A stretch of 64,000 bases of DNA from Phycisphaerales bacterium (GTDB lineage: Bacteria > Planctomycetota > Phycisphaerae > UBA1845 > UTPLA1). The stretch lies in assembly GCA_022360095.1 (NCBI GenBank), contig JAKSDK010000778.1, positions 62,001 through 126,000 of the forward strand. The letters are read 5' to 3'. A program made the position numbers and the translations under genes. Under the pieces are notes generated by a model. The model made no database searches. It worked only from the letters and a program-made list of their open reading frames with translations, and was not told the DNA's origin. Below, in pieces: positions 51,016 to 59,588 of this stretch (position 1 is the first letter of the stretch; each line of letters begins with the position of its first letter).

Positions 51016-52268
51016 AATCCAAATTCGATTTTCATGGCAGTCTTAGCCGGCTTTGGTACAAAGGGCTGGGTACGATCGTTCTTGTCGGCCTTTTGCTCAG
51101 AGTCGTCGTCGTCGTTTATACGGGATTTCACCCCGAGCTCTTTTATTTTCCGGACACACAGCGTTATGTCCGCGTCGCCGAGAACATCGTGAAGGGGCAC
51201 GGTCCGATCGAATCCGACGATGTGCTTGCAGGTACGGACCCTTTGTATCCGTATATCCTGGCCCATCTTGCGGCGCTAACGCCCAGCGTCTCCGACAGTG
51301 CCTGGAATTCGGGGCTTGCGGTGAACTTATTTTGCGGCTTTTTTTCAATTTTTTTGCTGGGCGATACTGCAAACCGACTGTTTGGCAAACGGGTTGCGTT
51401 GATCGCGTGCGCAATTCTTGCGTTTGATCCGATTATCCTGTTCTTCCACGGGCTCGTTTTGACCGAAGTGATTTATATCATGCTGATGCTCTGTGGTTTC
51501 AATGCACTGGTCCGATTTCGACGACGGAATGATCTCCATACCGTTGTGTGGGCCGGCGTATCTCTGGGCCTCGCCGCCCTGACACGTAGCAGCAGCATTC
51601 TCATGTCGATCATGCTGCTGCCCTTCATTTGGCATTTCGTCAAGCGCGAAGTCGAGGGAACGAACCGAAAGCGCATATTGGCGACAGCGTTTTTTCTGCT
51701 GACGATCGCCACGATTCTTACACCGACCGTCGTGAGGAACTACAGGCTCTTCGGCCGATTCGTACCGGTTCGCACGGGTGTCGGCGCGAGTATGATGGAA
51801 GCGCTGGGGCCATGGGCCGACGGTGGGCCGGGAATGGACCGGATCGTTTACCCGGAGTTTCCTGCGGGCGCAAATGAATACGATCGTGACCGACTGTGTC
51901 GTCAAGCTGCCCTTGCGTGGGTGAAAGCCAACCCTGGGGAGACGGTGCGGCTGGCCTGGGCAAAGCTGAAACGAACCTGGTCCGTGACCATGAACGCGAC
52001 AGGCTTTTCCTCTCTGAAGTACGACTTGGTCTGTTGGCTGACGGTGGCACCGGTATTCGTCCTGGCGATCGGCGGCCTCTGGTTGTTGCGGCAGCGGCCT
52101 TGGGACATCGCCCTCTTGATCGCCCCGGCGGCCTATTTTACGCTCCTTCATGTGGTGTTCGTAGGATCCGTTCGTTACCGATTGCCGGCCATGCCGTTCC
52201 TGTTTGTTTTGGCGGCAGTGGCGTTGAGTCGTATTCGTTTCCCTTCGGCCCGCACTCGAGCCGCCTGA
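51012..52268 (+). CDS. GT-C fold (family 39/ArnT-like) glycosyltransferase
   Basis: A 418-residue polytopic membrane protein. After the first helix (GTIVLVGLLLRVVVVVYTGF) comes a large periplasmic loop with FPDTQRYVRVAENIVKGHGP, placing an Asp pair where GT-C enzymes hold their catalytic acid, and ALTPSVSDSAWNSGLAVN. About ten helices follow, with GLVLTEVIYIMLMLCGF and AGVSLGLAALTRSSSILMS, typical of PMT/ArnT-like proteins, and SVRYRLPAMPFLFVLAAVAL near the end. It likely uses a lipid-linked sugar donor. The start overlaps the tilS stop and an AsmA-like gene follows after 9 bases, hinting at an envelope role. Confidence 0.85.
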   Translation: MKSKFDFHGSLSRLWYKGLGTIVLVGLLLRVVVVVYTGFHPELFYFPDTQRYVRVAENIVKGHGPIESDDVLAGTDPLYPYILAHLAALTPSVSDSAWNSGLAVNLFCGFFSIFLLGDTANRLFGKRVALIACAILAFDPIILFFHGLVLTEVIYIMLMLCGFNALVRFRRRNDLHTVVWAGVSLGLAALTRSSSILMSIMLLPFIWHFVKREVEGTNRKRILATAFFLLTIATILTPTVVRNYRLFGRFVPVRTGVGASMMEALGPWADGGPGMDRIVYPEFPAGANEYDRDRLCRQAALAWVKANPGETVRLAWAKLKRTWSVTMNATGFSSLKYDLVCWLTVAPVFVLAIGGLWLLRQRPWDIALLIAPAAYFTLLHVVFVGSVRYRLPAMPFLFVLAAVALSRIRFPSARTRAA

Positions 52269-52277
52269 GGTACTCTG

Positions 52278-55200
52278 GTGTCGTTTGCCTTTGATTCATC
52301 CCCTCGACCGCGGCGGACCTCGTGGCGCGAGTTTATTCCAAGTAATTCTCTCGTCCGGCATCCCGTCTCGGTGGCACGTCAGCGCCTTGGCATCCTGCTC
52401 CTGGTCCTGATGTTGCTTGCCTTCGGTCTTTACAGCTTTTCGACTCGAGATGAGGCGATCCGCAAGCGCGCCATCAATTTCATGATGAAGATTACTCCCG
52501 GTGGTGTCGAAATCGACGTCCAACGAGCGAGTTTCGAAATGTTTGACGGAATTACGCTGCATGACGTGTGCGTTTCCGTGCCCTATGACAAGCGGCTCGA
52601 TCCCAAAGCCGTGGATTCGAAGTCGCGGACAATTTTTTCGTCCCGTGCGGTGAAGCTGATTCATAATCCGTGGCGCCTCCTGTTGGGTTCGCTCCGGGTT
52701 GAGCGTGTCGTGGCCGTTGAGCCGACGATTATTCTGTCTCACAACGTTGATACCGGTCTTCGAAACTGGGATCTGTTGTCGGATGACACCAAAAAGAAAC
52801 GGACCCTCAAGCGACAATATCGACCCGTGGTCACGCTGCGCTCTGCGAATGCGAAAGTCGTGAGCATCGATCGTTATGGCAGTCACGAATCACTCATCGA
52901 AAAGCTGGACGCCGACGTCCGTCCCCATCCTCAGGCCGAGACGGGTTATTACATTGAAATACGCCGATATTCCGAACCCATTGAACGCACGAGGGTCTTG
53001 TTCGATCCAGGCGAGCGGATGGTTGCCAACACACCGTATGTGGACGCCAAGACGATACGTCTTCAGCTTCCCAAGGCGGCACAACAGTTCTTTGATTGGA
53101 TTTCACTGACCGGTGAAGTCAAGCTGAGCCGGCTGAACTACGACTCCAATGTAAGAGAAGAACTGGATACGGAGATCGAGTTACGCCATGTCGGATGCGA
53201 AATACCGCTATGGTTGCTCAGCTCGAGGGAGGCCGCAGAGGCAGGCACGGATGGCGATGCAGGCGAGCCGAACCCCCGAGTCGGTGAGAGCGTGCTTCGT
53301 ATGAAGGATGTTCAAGGCGTTCTCACGTTGCGGGAGAATCAACTGAGGCTGGACGTCTCAGGGCTGATCAATGGCGCACGGTGTGGTGTCACGGGAACGG
53401 TGGACCGGGTCACCGACGGAATGGACGTCGCCGGGATCAATATGAGATTCCAGGGCAAAGGCGTGCCGACGCCCGAAGGGAAAGTACGTAAACGACTGCT
53501 TACCGACGAAGGCGTTCCCTCCGTCGTTCGCAAGTACTTCGAATATTATGATCCTCATGGTCTTCTTGATTTTGATTTAAGATTCGACCGGGAAGCAGGG
53601 CAGGATCAGCGTCTATTTGTCACGGGCACGGTTCGTCCCAGAGGAGTCCGGGCCAGTTGCAAGTGGTTTCCTTATCCATTAGAGGACGTGGACGGCACAC
53701 TTCGTTTTGAAAAAGAACGAGTCGTGCTCGAAGACCTTCACGGCCGGCACGCGGGGGGGCAGGTGGTCATCAACGTCGATTTTGATCGTCGAACGGCATA
53801 CTCGGATATCAAAGTCGACGTCAAGGCGTCGACCATTCCCTTGGATGAGCAATTGTATCAAGCACTTCCTGAGCACTATCAGTCGGCTTGGCGGCAGTTT
53901 CCTCCCCGGGGCATTGCCAATATTCACGCGAGTTTACATCGGCCTGGCGGGACCAGAGAGGCCGGCCGGCCGCGTTGGCAGAAACGAATTACGATTGACC
54001 TGATCGATTCGCAAATTTCAGTGCCGTCCTATCCGCATCCCCTCGAGGGCGTTCATGGTCGCCTGGACGTCGAGTCGGATCGCATAAAAATCGAAGAACT
54101 CACCGGACGCTGTCAGGGGGCGTCGGTTCGTCTCGACGGTTATGCCATTCTCAAGGCGACGGAGAGTCCGCAGGTCGAGATCCGTGTGGATGCCAAGGGA
54201 ATTCGTATCGATGAATCCTTCGGCGCGGCCTTGCCGCCGGACGGGCGTGGAGCCTTTGCGCAGTTTCAGCCAAAAGGCTTGGTCGATCTCTCGGGAACCC
54301 TATCTTATCACGATGAAGCCAGTGGTCTGATTTGGGACCTGAATACGCATATCTATGATACGAGTATCCGCTACGATCATTTTCCGTATCGCGTTGAGGG
54401 TGTCTCCGGGAAGGTTGCGATTCGTCCCGACCGCATTTCGATCGTCGACGCCCACGGTCGCCACAACGCCGCGCAGATTAACGCGCATGGTGAAGTCCGT
54501 CGTCACGAGGATGGTTTTGCCGCTGATCTGACGTTCGACGCGGACAAGCTGACGCTTGATCAAGAGCTTTATCAGGCCATGCCGCCTTCGTTGAAGGACG
54601 TTTGGAATCTTCTGAAACCGGAAGGCCGGGTGAAGGTTCGGACCGGATTGCACTTCGTTTCGGAAGCTGACCAGCGACGACGGAGACATCGAACTGAGAT
54701 CGTCCCGCTCGATGCGAAGATTTGTTTTCGCGGCTTCGCGCTTCCGCTCTCGTCCGTGACCGGTCGAGTGCTGGTGACGAATCGACGCGTCGAGATTCTT
54801 TCATTGCGAGGAGAAACCGATGGTGGGGTGATCGAATTGAGCGGGGAGATCGAGCTGGAGGGGCCTGGTCATCGCGGCACACTGATTGTTAATGCGACGG
54901 ACATGACCTTTAACAAGAAGCTGCTCACCGCCATGCCGCGGGCGTTACGCCGGTTCTTTCAGCCGATGAAGCCGCGAGGCCGTTTTAATCTTCGATTGGA
55001 CCCGCTCCGTTTTGAAACCGACATGGCGGGCCGGACCCGATGGGATTTTGACGGACAGATCGAGTTGACGGACGCTCATGCCGATCTTGGCGTCGAGCTT
55101 CACAACTGTAACGGCACGCTGGCGGGAAACGGAACGATTACAAAAGCGGGTCATGTTTCGGTCGAACTCAACGCCGATCTTGCGCAGACGCTGCTCGCAG

Positions 55201-55964
55201 GTTGGCATCTCGAGAACGTCAAGGCCCGCATTCTAACCGATCCGATCACGAACGTGATTCATGTCGAAGATGCGCGAGCCAATTTGTATGATGGAGAGGC
55301 AACAGGTTTTGCGGAGATCGTACGTCATCAGGGTGACTCCTATTATGAGGCGTCGTTCACGATGCGCGAACTTCAACTGAGCGAGTACTTGAAGAAGCGT
55401 GTCAGGGCGTCGCGAGCCGAAAGTGATTTTGACCGCAGCGAGATGGCACGTGGTTCTGTTGCAGGTAATCTTGTCCTTCGAGGAAAGACGGGCAAAGGCG
55501 GTTATCGTGAAGGGGCAGGCGAAGTGTTTGTCAGCGAAGCGCAGGTTTGGAAACTTCCCATCATTCTGGCTATTTTTCAAGTGTTGAACCTGACGCCGGA
55601 TGAGAATGTTTTTCACGATGGACGTTTGAAGTATTACTTGTCCCGAGACAGACTGACGCTGCAGAAAATTGATCTTCAGGGCAAAGCAATATCCTTTATT
55701 GGAGGTGGTTCGCTGGACTTGCGGACGGATCAGCTCGACGTCACGTTATTGGCGGGTAGCCCGGTACGCATTCGGGTTCCGCTTCTAACGGATATTCTGG
55801 AAGGTGCTTCCCGTGAGATCATGGAGGTTCAGGTCACCGGAACGCTGGGTAAGCCGACGATTCGACCACAGCCACTGAAGAGTTTGACCGCGGCCTTGAA
55901 GACGATATTTCCCGAGGTTCCGCGTTCATTTCGTGAGCGGCCCATCTCCCGGCCGCAGCCGTAA
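52278..55964 (+). CDS. Large AsmA/YhdP-like envelope protein
   Basis: A 1228-residue protein with one N-terminal membrane helix (residues about 36-56, LGILLLVLMLLAFGLYSF) and a long periplasmic body. The body repeats a unit at least five times: a Pro-rich strand with LEDVDGTLRFEKERVVLEDL, LEGVHGRLDVESDRIKIEEL, VEGVSGKVAIRPDRISIVDA, LSSVTGRVLVTNRRVEILSL and related VELHNCNGTLAG. Each is followed by GRH or GE and a beta pair. The C-terminus, LQKIDLQGKAISFIGGGSLD to GTLGKPTIRPQPLKSL, matches the AsmA-like C-terminal pattern. Relatives form hydrophobic grooves carrying phospholipids between membranes. Starts with GTG. Confidence 0.85.
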   Translation: MSFAFDSSPRPRRTSWREFIPSNSLVRHPVSVARQRLGILLLVLMLLAFGLYSFSTRDEAIRKRAINFMMKITPGGVEIDVQRASFEMFDGITLHDVCVSVPYDKRLDPKAVDSKSRTIFSSRAVKLIHNPWRLLLGSLRVERVVAVEPTIILSHNVDTGLRNWDLLSDDTKKKRTLKRQYRPVVTLRSANAKVVSIDRYGSHESLIEKLDADVRPHPQAETGYYIEIRRYSEPIERTRVLFDPGERMVANTPYVDAKTIRLQLPKAAQQFFDWISLTGEVKLSRLNYDSNVREELDTEIELRHVGCEIPLWLLSSREAAEAGTDGDAGEPNPRVGESVLRMKDVQGVLTLRENQLRLDVSGLINGARCGVTGTVDRVTDGMDVAGINMRFQGKGVPTPEGKVRKRLLTDEGVPSVVRKYFEYYDPHGLLDFDLRFDREAGQDQRLFVTGTVRPRGVRASCKWFPYPLEDVDGTLRFEKERVVLEDLHGRHAGGQVVINVDFDRRTAYSDIKVDVKASTIPLDEQLYQALPEHYQSAWRQFPPRGIANIHASLHRPGGTREAGRPRWQKRITIDLIDSQISVPSYPHPLEGVHGRLDVESDRIKIEELTGRCQGASVRLDGYAILKATESPQVEIRVDAKGIRIDESFGAALPPDGRGAFAQFQPKGLVDLSGTLSYHDEASGLIWDLNTHIYDTSIRYDHFPYRVEGVSGKVAIRPDRISIVDAHGRHNAAQINAHGEVRRHEDGFAADLTFDADKLTLDQELYQAMPPSLKDVWNLLKPEGRVKVRTGLHFVSEADQRRRRHRTEIVPLDAKICFRGFALPLSSVTGRVLVTNRRVEILSLRGETDGGVIELSGEIELEGPGHRGTLIVNATDMTFNKKLLTAMPRALRRFFQPMKPRGRFNLRLDPLRFETDMAGRTRWDFDGQIELTDAHADLGVELHNCNGTLAGNGTITKAGHVSVELNADLAQTLLAGWHLENVKARILTDPITNVIHVEDARANLYDGEATGFAEIVRHQGDSYYEASFTMRELQLSEYLKKRVRASRAESDFDRSEMARGSVAGNLVLRGKTGKGGYREGAGEVFVSEAQVWKLPIILAIFQVLNLTPDENVFHDGRLKYYLSRDRLTLQKIDLQGKAISFIGGGSLDLRTDQLDVTLLAGSPVRIRVPLLTDILEGASREIMEVQVTGTLGKPTIRPQPLKSLTAALKTIFPEVPRSFRERPISRPQP

Positions 55965-55993
55965 TTCAAAACCGAATCACCAGGAAGTTGATC

Positions 55994-56977
55994 TTATCCT
56001 TTCGTGCCGGAAGGCCGTTCCCGATCGCTTTCGCTGAGACCGAACGTGGCGCAGATGACGGACATGAAGTCTGCTTCGAGCAGGACGCCGATACTGCCCA
56101 AGGCGGCGTATTCCAAAGGCACCGGTCGTGCGAGAGATGAGAGCGTGACATACGTGCCGGTACTGTAGGCGCCGTCAGGAATCTCGGGCTGACCGTAGAC
56201 GTAGCCGGCCGTCGCCACCAGGGCAACGGCCAGGAGTGTCCAAACTCGCGCCGACATCTGGAAGAACCAATGAGCAACAAGCGACGCCAGGAGGAAGGCG
56301 AAGATCAAGGCGAAATAGATTTGGCCCTTAAGCAGCGGCGCTTCGTAACTCCCCGTCGCAAACGACACGATCGTCCAGGCGATAAAAAAAGCGACGGCGA
56401 CGGTGCCGACGCCTTGATGGATGTCGGTTGCGTGGTTGACTTCGTGTTGGTGTTGTGCTGCGTCCTCCGTTGCTGAGTCAAACCAGCTCTCGACCCAGCG
56501 ACCCACGACGAAGCCGACGCCGATCAATGCAATCCACAGCCATGTCTCGGCGATGAAACTCCAGACAGGGTAGGGATCGAGAACGGTGTCGTTCGCAGAC
56601 GTTGAAGTGAGTCGATGCAGGACAAGTCTGTCCATCTGGCCGCCACGAAGACCCAACGCGGCTAGACCGACGGCGACGGCAAGAGGTCCGCGTTCCGCTG
56701 ATCCTGCGCCGCAGATCGCCACCGCGAGTCCACTGACCACGACCGCCAGGCCGAGCATCTCCGCCATGGTGACGACGCCTTGTTCCACCATAAGCAAGGT
56801 GACCGGTCCCTTGGGATCATTTGGCTTGGCCGCCCACCAGCCGAAGTACCAAAAGACGAGCGCCGAAACGACCATCGCGCTGAGCAGCCGTATCCGTTGC
56901 ACCAGGTGGTAGCCGCTACTCGCCCTTGCGGTCTGCGGTGGCTGGTCGTCGCGGGAAATGGCAGGAGCCTGAGTCAA
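55994..56977 (-). CDS. Polytopic membrane protein of unknown function
   Basis: A 327-residue integral membrane protein with seven to eight helices, for example LLSAMVVSALVFWYFGWW, MAEMLGLAVVVSGLAVAIC, WLWIALIGVGFVVGRWV, VAVAFFIAWTIVSFATG and IYFALIFAFLLASLVAHWF. A loop with DSATEDAAQHQHEVNHATDIH contains several His and acidic residues that could bind metal. I do not recognise the family. The start is TTG, overlapping the dapA stop (TTGA), so it is translationally coupled to dapA, with no obvious functional link. Confidence 0.7.
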   Translation of the reverse strand: MTQAPAISRDDQPPQTARASSGYHLVQRIRLLSAMVVSALVFWYFGWWAAKPNDPKGPVTLLMVEQGVVTMAEMLGLAVVVSGLAVAICGAGSAERGPLAVAVGLAALGLRGGQMDRLVLHRLTSTSANDTVLDPYPVWSFIAETWLWIALIGVGFVVGRWVESWFDSATEDAAQHQHEVNHATDIHQGVGTVAVAFFIAWTIVSFATGSYEAPLLKGQIYFALIFAFLLASLVAHWFFQMSARVWTLLAVALVATAGYVYGQPEIPDGAYSTGTYVTLSSLARPVPLEYAALGSIGVLLEADFMSVICATFGLSESDRERPSGTKG

Positions 56978-57867
56978 GCGATTTGCCTCGCCACTTCATT
57001 TGTGGTCGTTTGAGCCAATATGGACTGGAGTCGTTCTCGTTTGTCCGCGTCCAACCGACACATCGGTAGCCTGAACTCCTCGGTCATCATTCCGCGCATC
57101 GCCAGCGCGGTTTTGATCGGAATCGGATTGGTGTCCAGTTGTAGCAGGCCGTTCATGACGGGAAACAGTTTTCGATGCGATTCTTTGGCTGCTTCCAGAT
57201 CACCTGAGAGCGCCGTGTTGACCAGCGAACTCATATCGTGCGGCAGGAGATTGGCCACGACGCTGATCAGCCCAACGGCCCCGACACTGATCAACGGCAA
57301 CGTGAGCGAATCATCGCCGCTCAAAATGGTGATATCGCTCATCGAGGATAACAGGCTCGCTCCATCGATCGACCCGGTCGCGTGTTTGACGGCAACGATG
57401 TTCGTATGATCTTCGTGCAGCCTGGCAATGGTTTCCGCCGAAATCTCGACACCACTGCGGCCGGGAATGTTGTACAGGATAATCGGCACGTCCACTTGGC
57501 CCGCGACCGCGCTGAAGTGCTGATAAAGTCCGGATTGATTCGGTTTGTTGTAGTAGGGTGCCACAATCATGACGCCGTCGGCGCCTGCCCGGACGGCGGC
57601 TTTCGAATGTTCGATTGTCTTCGCCGTAGTGTTCGTGCCGGCGCCGGCGATCACGGGAACCTTTCCGTCGGTGCGTTTCACGACCGCTGCGATCACAGCC
57701 TCGAATTCCCCGCCGGACAGCGACGGTGCCTCGCCGGTGGTACCGCATGGCACGAGACCGCTGACTCCGCCGGCGATCGTATAATCCACCAGTTCATCCA
57801 GTGCCCTGGTATCGACAGCGCCGTCCCGAAAGGGCGTCACCAGAGCAACAAAGCATCCTCGAAACAT
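56974..57867 (-). CDS. dapA: 4-hydroxy-tetrahydrodipicolinate synthase
   Basis: First committed enzyme of lysine/diaminopimelate synthesis, condensing pyruvate with aspartate semialdehyde. The 297 residues are family length. Motifs: FVALVTPFRDGAVD, GLVPCGTTGEAPSLS, VIAGAGTNTTAKTIEHSKAA, VAPYYNKPNQSGLYQHF, ILYNIPGRSGVEI with the catalytic Tyr, and the Schiff-base Lys in IVAVKHATGS. GGAGG precedes the ATG at 57867. The related N-acetylneuraminate lyases share the fold, but the GTTGE and YNIPGR motifs favour DapA. It indicates diaminopimelate synthesis by a DapA route. Confidence 0.95.
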   Translation of the reverse strand: MFRGCFVALVTPFRDGAVDTRALDELVDYTIAGGVSGLVPCGTTGEAPSLSGGEFEAVIAAVVKRTDGKVPVIAGAGTNTTAKTIEHSKAAVRAGADGVMIVAPYYNKPNQSGLYQHFSAVAGQVDVPIILYNIPGRSGVEISAETIARLHEDHTNIVAVKHATGSIDGASLLSSMSDITILSGDDSLTLPLISVGAVGLISVVANLLPHDMSSLVNTALSGDLEAAKESHRKLFPVMNGLLQLDTNPIPIKTALAMRGMMTEEFRLPMCRLDADKRERLQSILAQTTTNEVARQIA

Positions 57868-58092
57868 GACTTCCTCCATTATGAAGCCGAACGACCGGAC
57901 CGGCCCGCAAGTCGCTTATGGTCTCATGCAGCGGCTCGCTCAAGTTCAACCAAGACCACGCCTTCCTTTTCAGACTTGCGAGTCCCCAACTCTCTGCATT
58001 ATAGAGATCCTGTGATTGTACGAAAAGGATCGAAATACGTTATACAATGAGGCCCTGTGGAATGTTTCCGCGAAATAAGGAGGCATGGTTGG

Positions 58093-58902
58093 GTGCAAAG
58101 TTACTTGGAAATCCCCGTCGGGCGAGAGAAGTTGGCCGCGTGTTTGCATACGCCGCCACCGGAGCGGCTGACGATGGCCGCGCCGGTCGTGGTCTGCTGT
58201 CATGGATTGACGGGCACGCGCATCGGCACATCCTATCGCTTCGTCACATTGGCCAGGCGTTTGGCCGAACAGAACATGGCCTGCCTGAGGTTTGATTTCC
58301 GGGGTTGTGGGGAGAGCGACGGGCAGTTTCAGGACCTCACAGTCCGTCGTTTGACGGAGGATCTCAAGGCTGCAGTCGCGGCGCTGGATCATGCGCCCAG
58401 ATGCGATCCAACGCGGATCGGCATCGTCGCCAGCAGTTTTGGCGCTTTCACAACATCCCTGGTTTCCGACGAGCTAAGTTCCCTGGGTTGTCTGGTTTTT
58501 TGGGCGCCCGTGGCGAATGTCCGATCTTTGGTCGATCGCGACATGACGGACGAAGCGTGGGCATTTCTCAGGGAAAACGATTGGGTGGATCATCGAGGAT
58601 TGCGAATGGGTCGGGCATTTCTCGAGGCCGTTCCGGACACCGACGCGCCTGAAAAGCTTGCCTTGCAGCCCCGTCCGCTGTTGATCTTTCATGGAAGTGG
58701 AGACCAGCATGTCCCGCTCGACCACGCAACGGCCTATGAGGCTGCCATGCGCAAGTCAGGGGTCGAAGTTCAATTGGAGGTTCTGTCCGTTGACGACCAC
58801 GGGATGCGCTCGGTGTCGGCGAATGACCGGATCATCGAGGGCAGTGTTTCGTGGCTGCGCTGTTTTCTTCACCCTGAAGCGCCGCCCTTAAGCACCGCTT
58901 GA
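58093..58902 (+). CDS. Alpha/beta hydrolase
   Basis: A 269-residue serine hydrolase-like protein. The oxyanion region is VVVCCHGLTGTRIG and the strand-turn RFDFRGCGESDG follows. The nucleophile elbow reads IVASSFGAF, where the usual first Gly of GxSxG is Ala. The acid and His are likely in FHGSGDQHVP and VDDHGMRSV. This resembles acyl-esterase or dipeptidyl-type hydrolases; the substrate is unknown. The GTG at 58093 is chosen because AAGGAGG lies 9 bases upstream; a GTG at 58057 is possible. A TTGTAC/TATACA pair near 58016-58046 may be its promoter. Its 3' end overlaps nnrE by 34 bases on the opposite strand. Confidence 0.85.
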   Translation: MQSYLEIPVGREKLAACLHTPPPERLTMAAPVVVCCHGLTGTRIGTSYRFVTLARRLAEQNMACLRFDFRGCGESDGQFQDLTVRRLTEDLKAAVAALDHAPRCDPTRIGIVASSFGAFTTSLVSDELSSLGCLVFWAPVANVRSLVDRDMTDEAWAFLRENDWVDHRGLRMGRAFLEAVPDTDAPEKLALQPRPLLIFHGSGDQHVPLDHATAYEAAMRKSGVEVQLEVLSVDDHGMRSVSANDRIIEGSVSWLRCFLHPEAPPLSTA

Positions 58903-59588
58903 ATGATTTCCGGAGGGGCGCCGATCTCTGCCACATGGATTTCGCCCGTGTACTCCGCCGCACAGCCAAGCAAAAAGCCGACCTTCTTTGCCACGAACGT
59001 CACTGTCGTGTTCGCGCGCACGGTGGCATTGGACGGCTGCCCGGAATCGCAGTCGAGGCCGGACGGCACGTCGATCGCGACGATCCGTGCGTTGCTGCCG
59101 GCGTGGTTGATCGCGTCGATCGCCTCGTCAAGTGACGGCCGGACCCTGCCGGAAAACCCGGTTCCAAGAACGGCATCGACGATGATGGAGGCTTGGTGGA
59201 ACCGGTCCCTCGATTCGGCGATCCGCTCCGGCGTATCGAAAGCATGTCGCGGAAGACCCATCTTTTCCACGATGCGGAAATTTGTCAGCGCGTCACCGGT
59301 CAGGCGATTGGGGTCGCAGGCGAGAAGGATTTCCGCGCGAATACCCATATTGTTCAGATGACGAGCTATGACGAAGCCGTCTCCGCCGTTATTGCCTCGC
59401 CCACAGATCAGGGCGACGCAACGTTCTTTTTTCCCCTCGTCATTGTAAAGCCGTCGAACGATTATCGCCGCGTTCCGGCCGGCGTTTTCCATGAGAACGA
59501 TGCCTGGGATGCCGTATTCTTCAATCGCGCGGCGATCCACTTCGCGTATCTGCTGGCGCGTCAATGCGATGTCGTCCTTGGGCGTCAA
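58869..59588 (-). CDS. nnrE: NAD(P)H-hydrate epimerase
   Basis: Epimerises damaged NAD(P)HX for repair. The 239-residue YjeF N-terminal domain protein has LTRQQIREVDRRAIEEYGIPG at the start, LMENAGRNAA, ALICGRGNNGGDGFVIARHL, IIVDAVLGTGFSGRVR with the catalytic Asp, IVAIDVPSGLDCDSG and TVTFVAKKVGFLLG. The ADP-dependent dehydratase domain (NnrD) often fused to it is absent and must be elsewhere if present. The start is a TTG that overlaps the stop of the upstream TMTC-like gene. No clear ribosome binding site is visible. Confidence 0.93.
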   Translation of the reverse strand: MTPKDDIALTRQQIREVDRRAIEEYGIPGIVLMENAGRNAAIIVRRLYNDEGKKERCVALICGRGNNGGDGFVIARHLNNMGIRAEILLACDPNRLTGDALTNFRIVEKMGLPRHAFDTPERIAESRDRFHQASIIVDAVLGTGFSGRVRPSLDEAIDAINHAGSNARIVAIDVPSGLDCDSGQPSNATVRANTTVTFVAKKVGFLLGCAAEYTGEIHVAEIGAPPEIIQAVLKGGASG

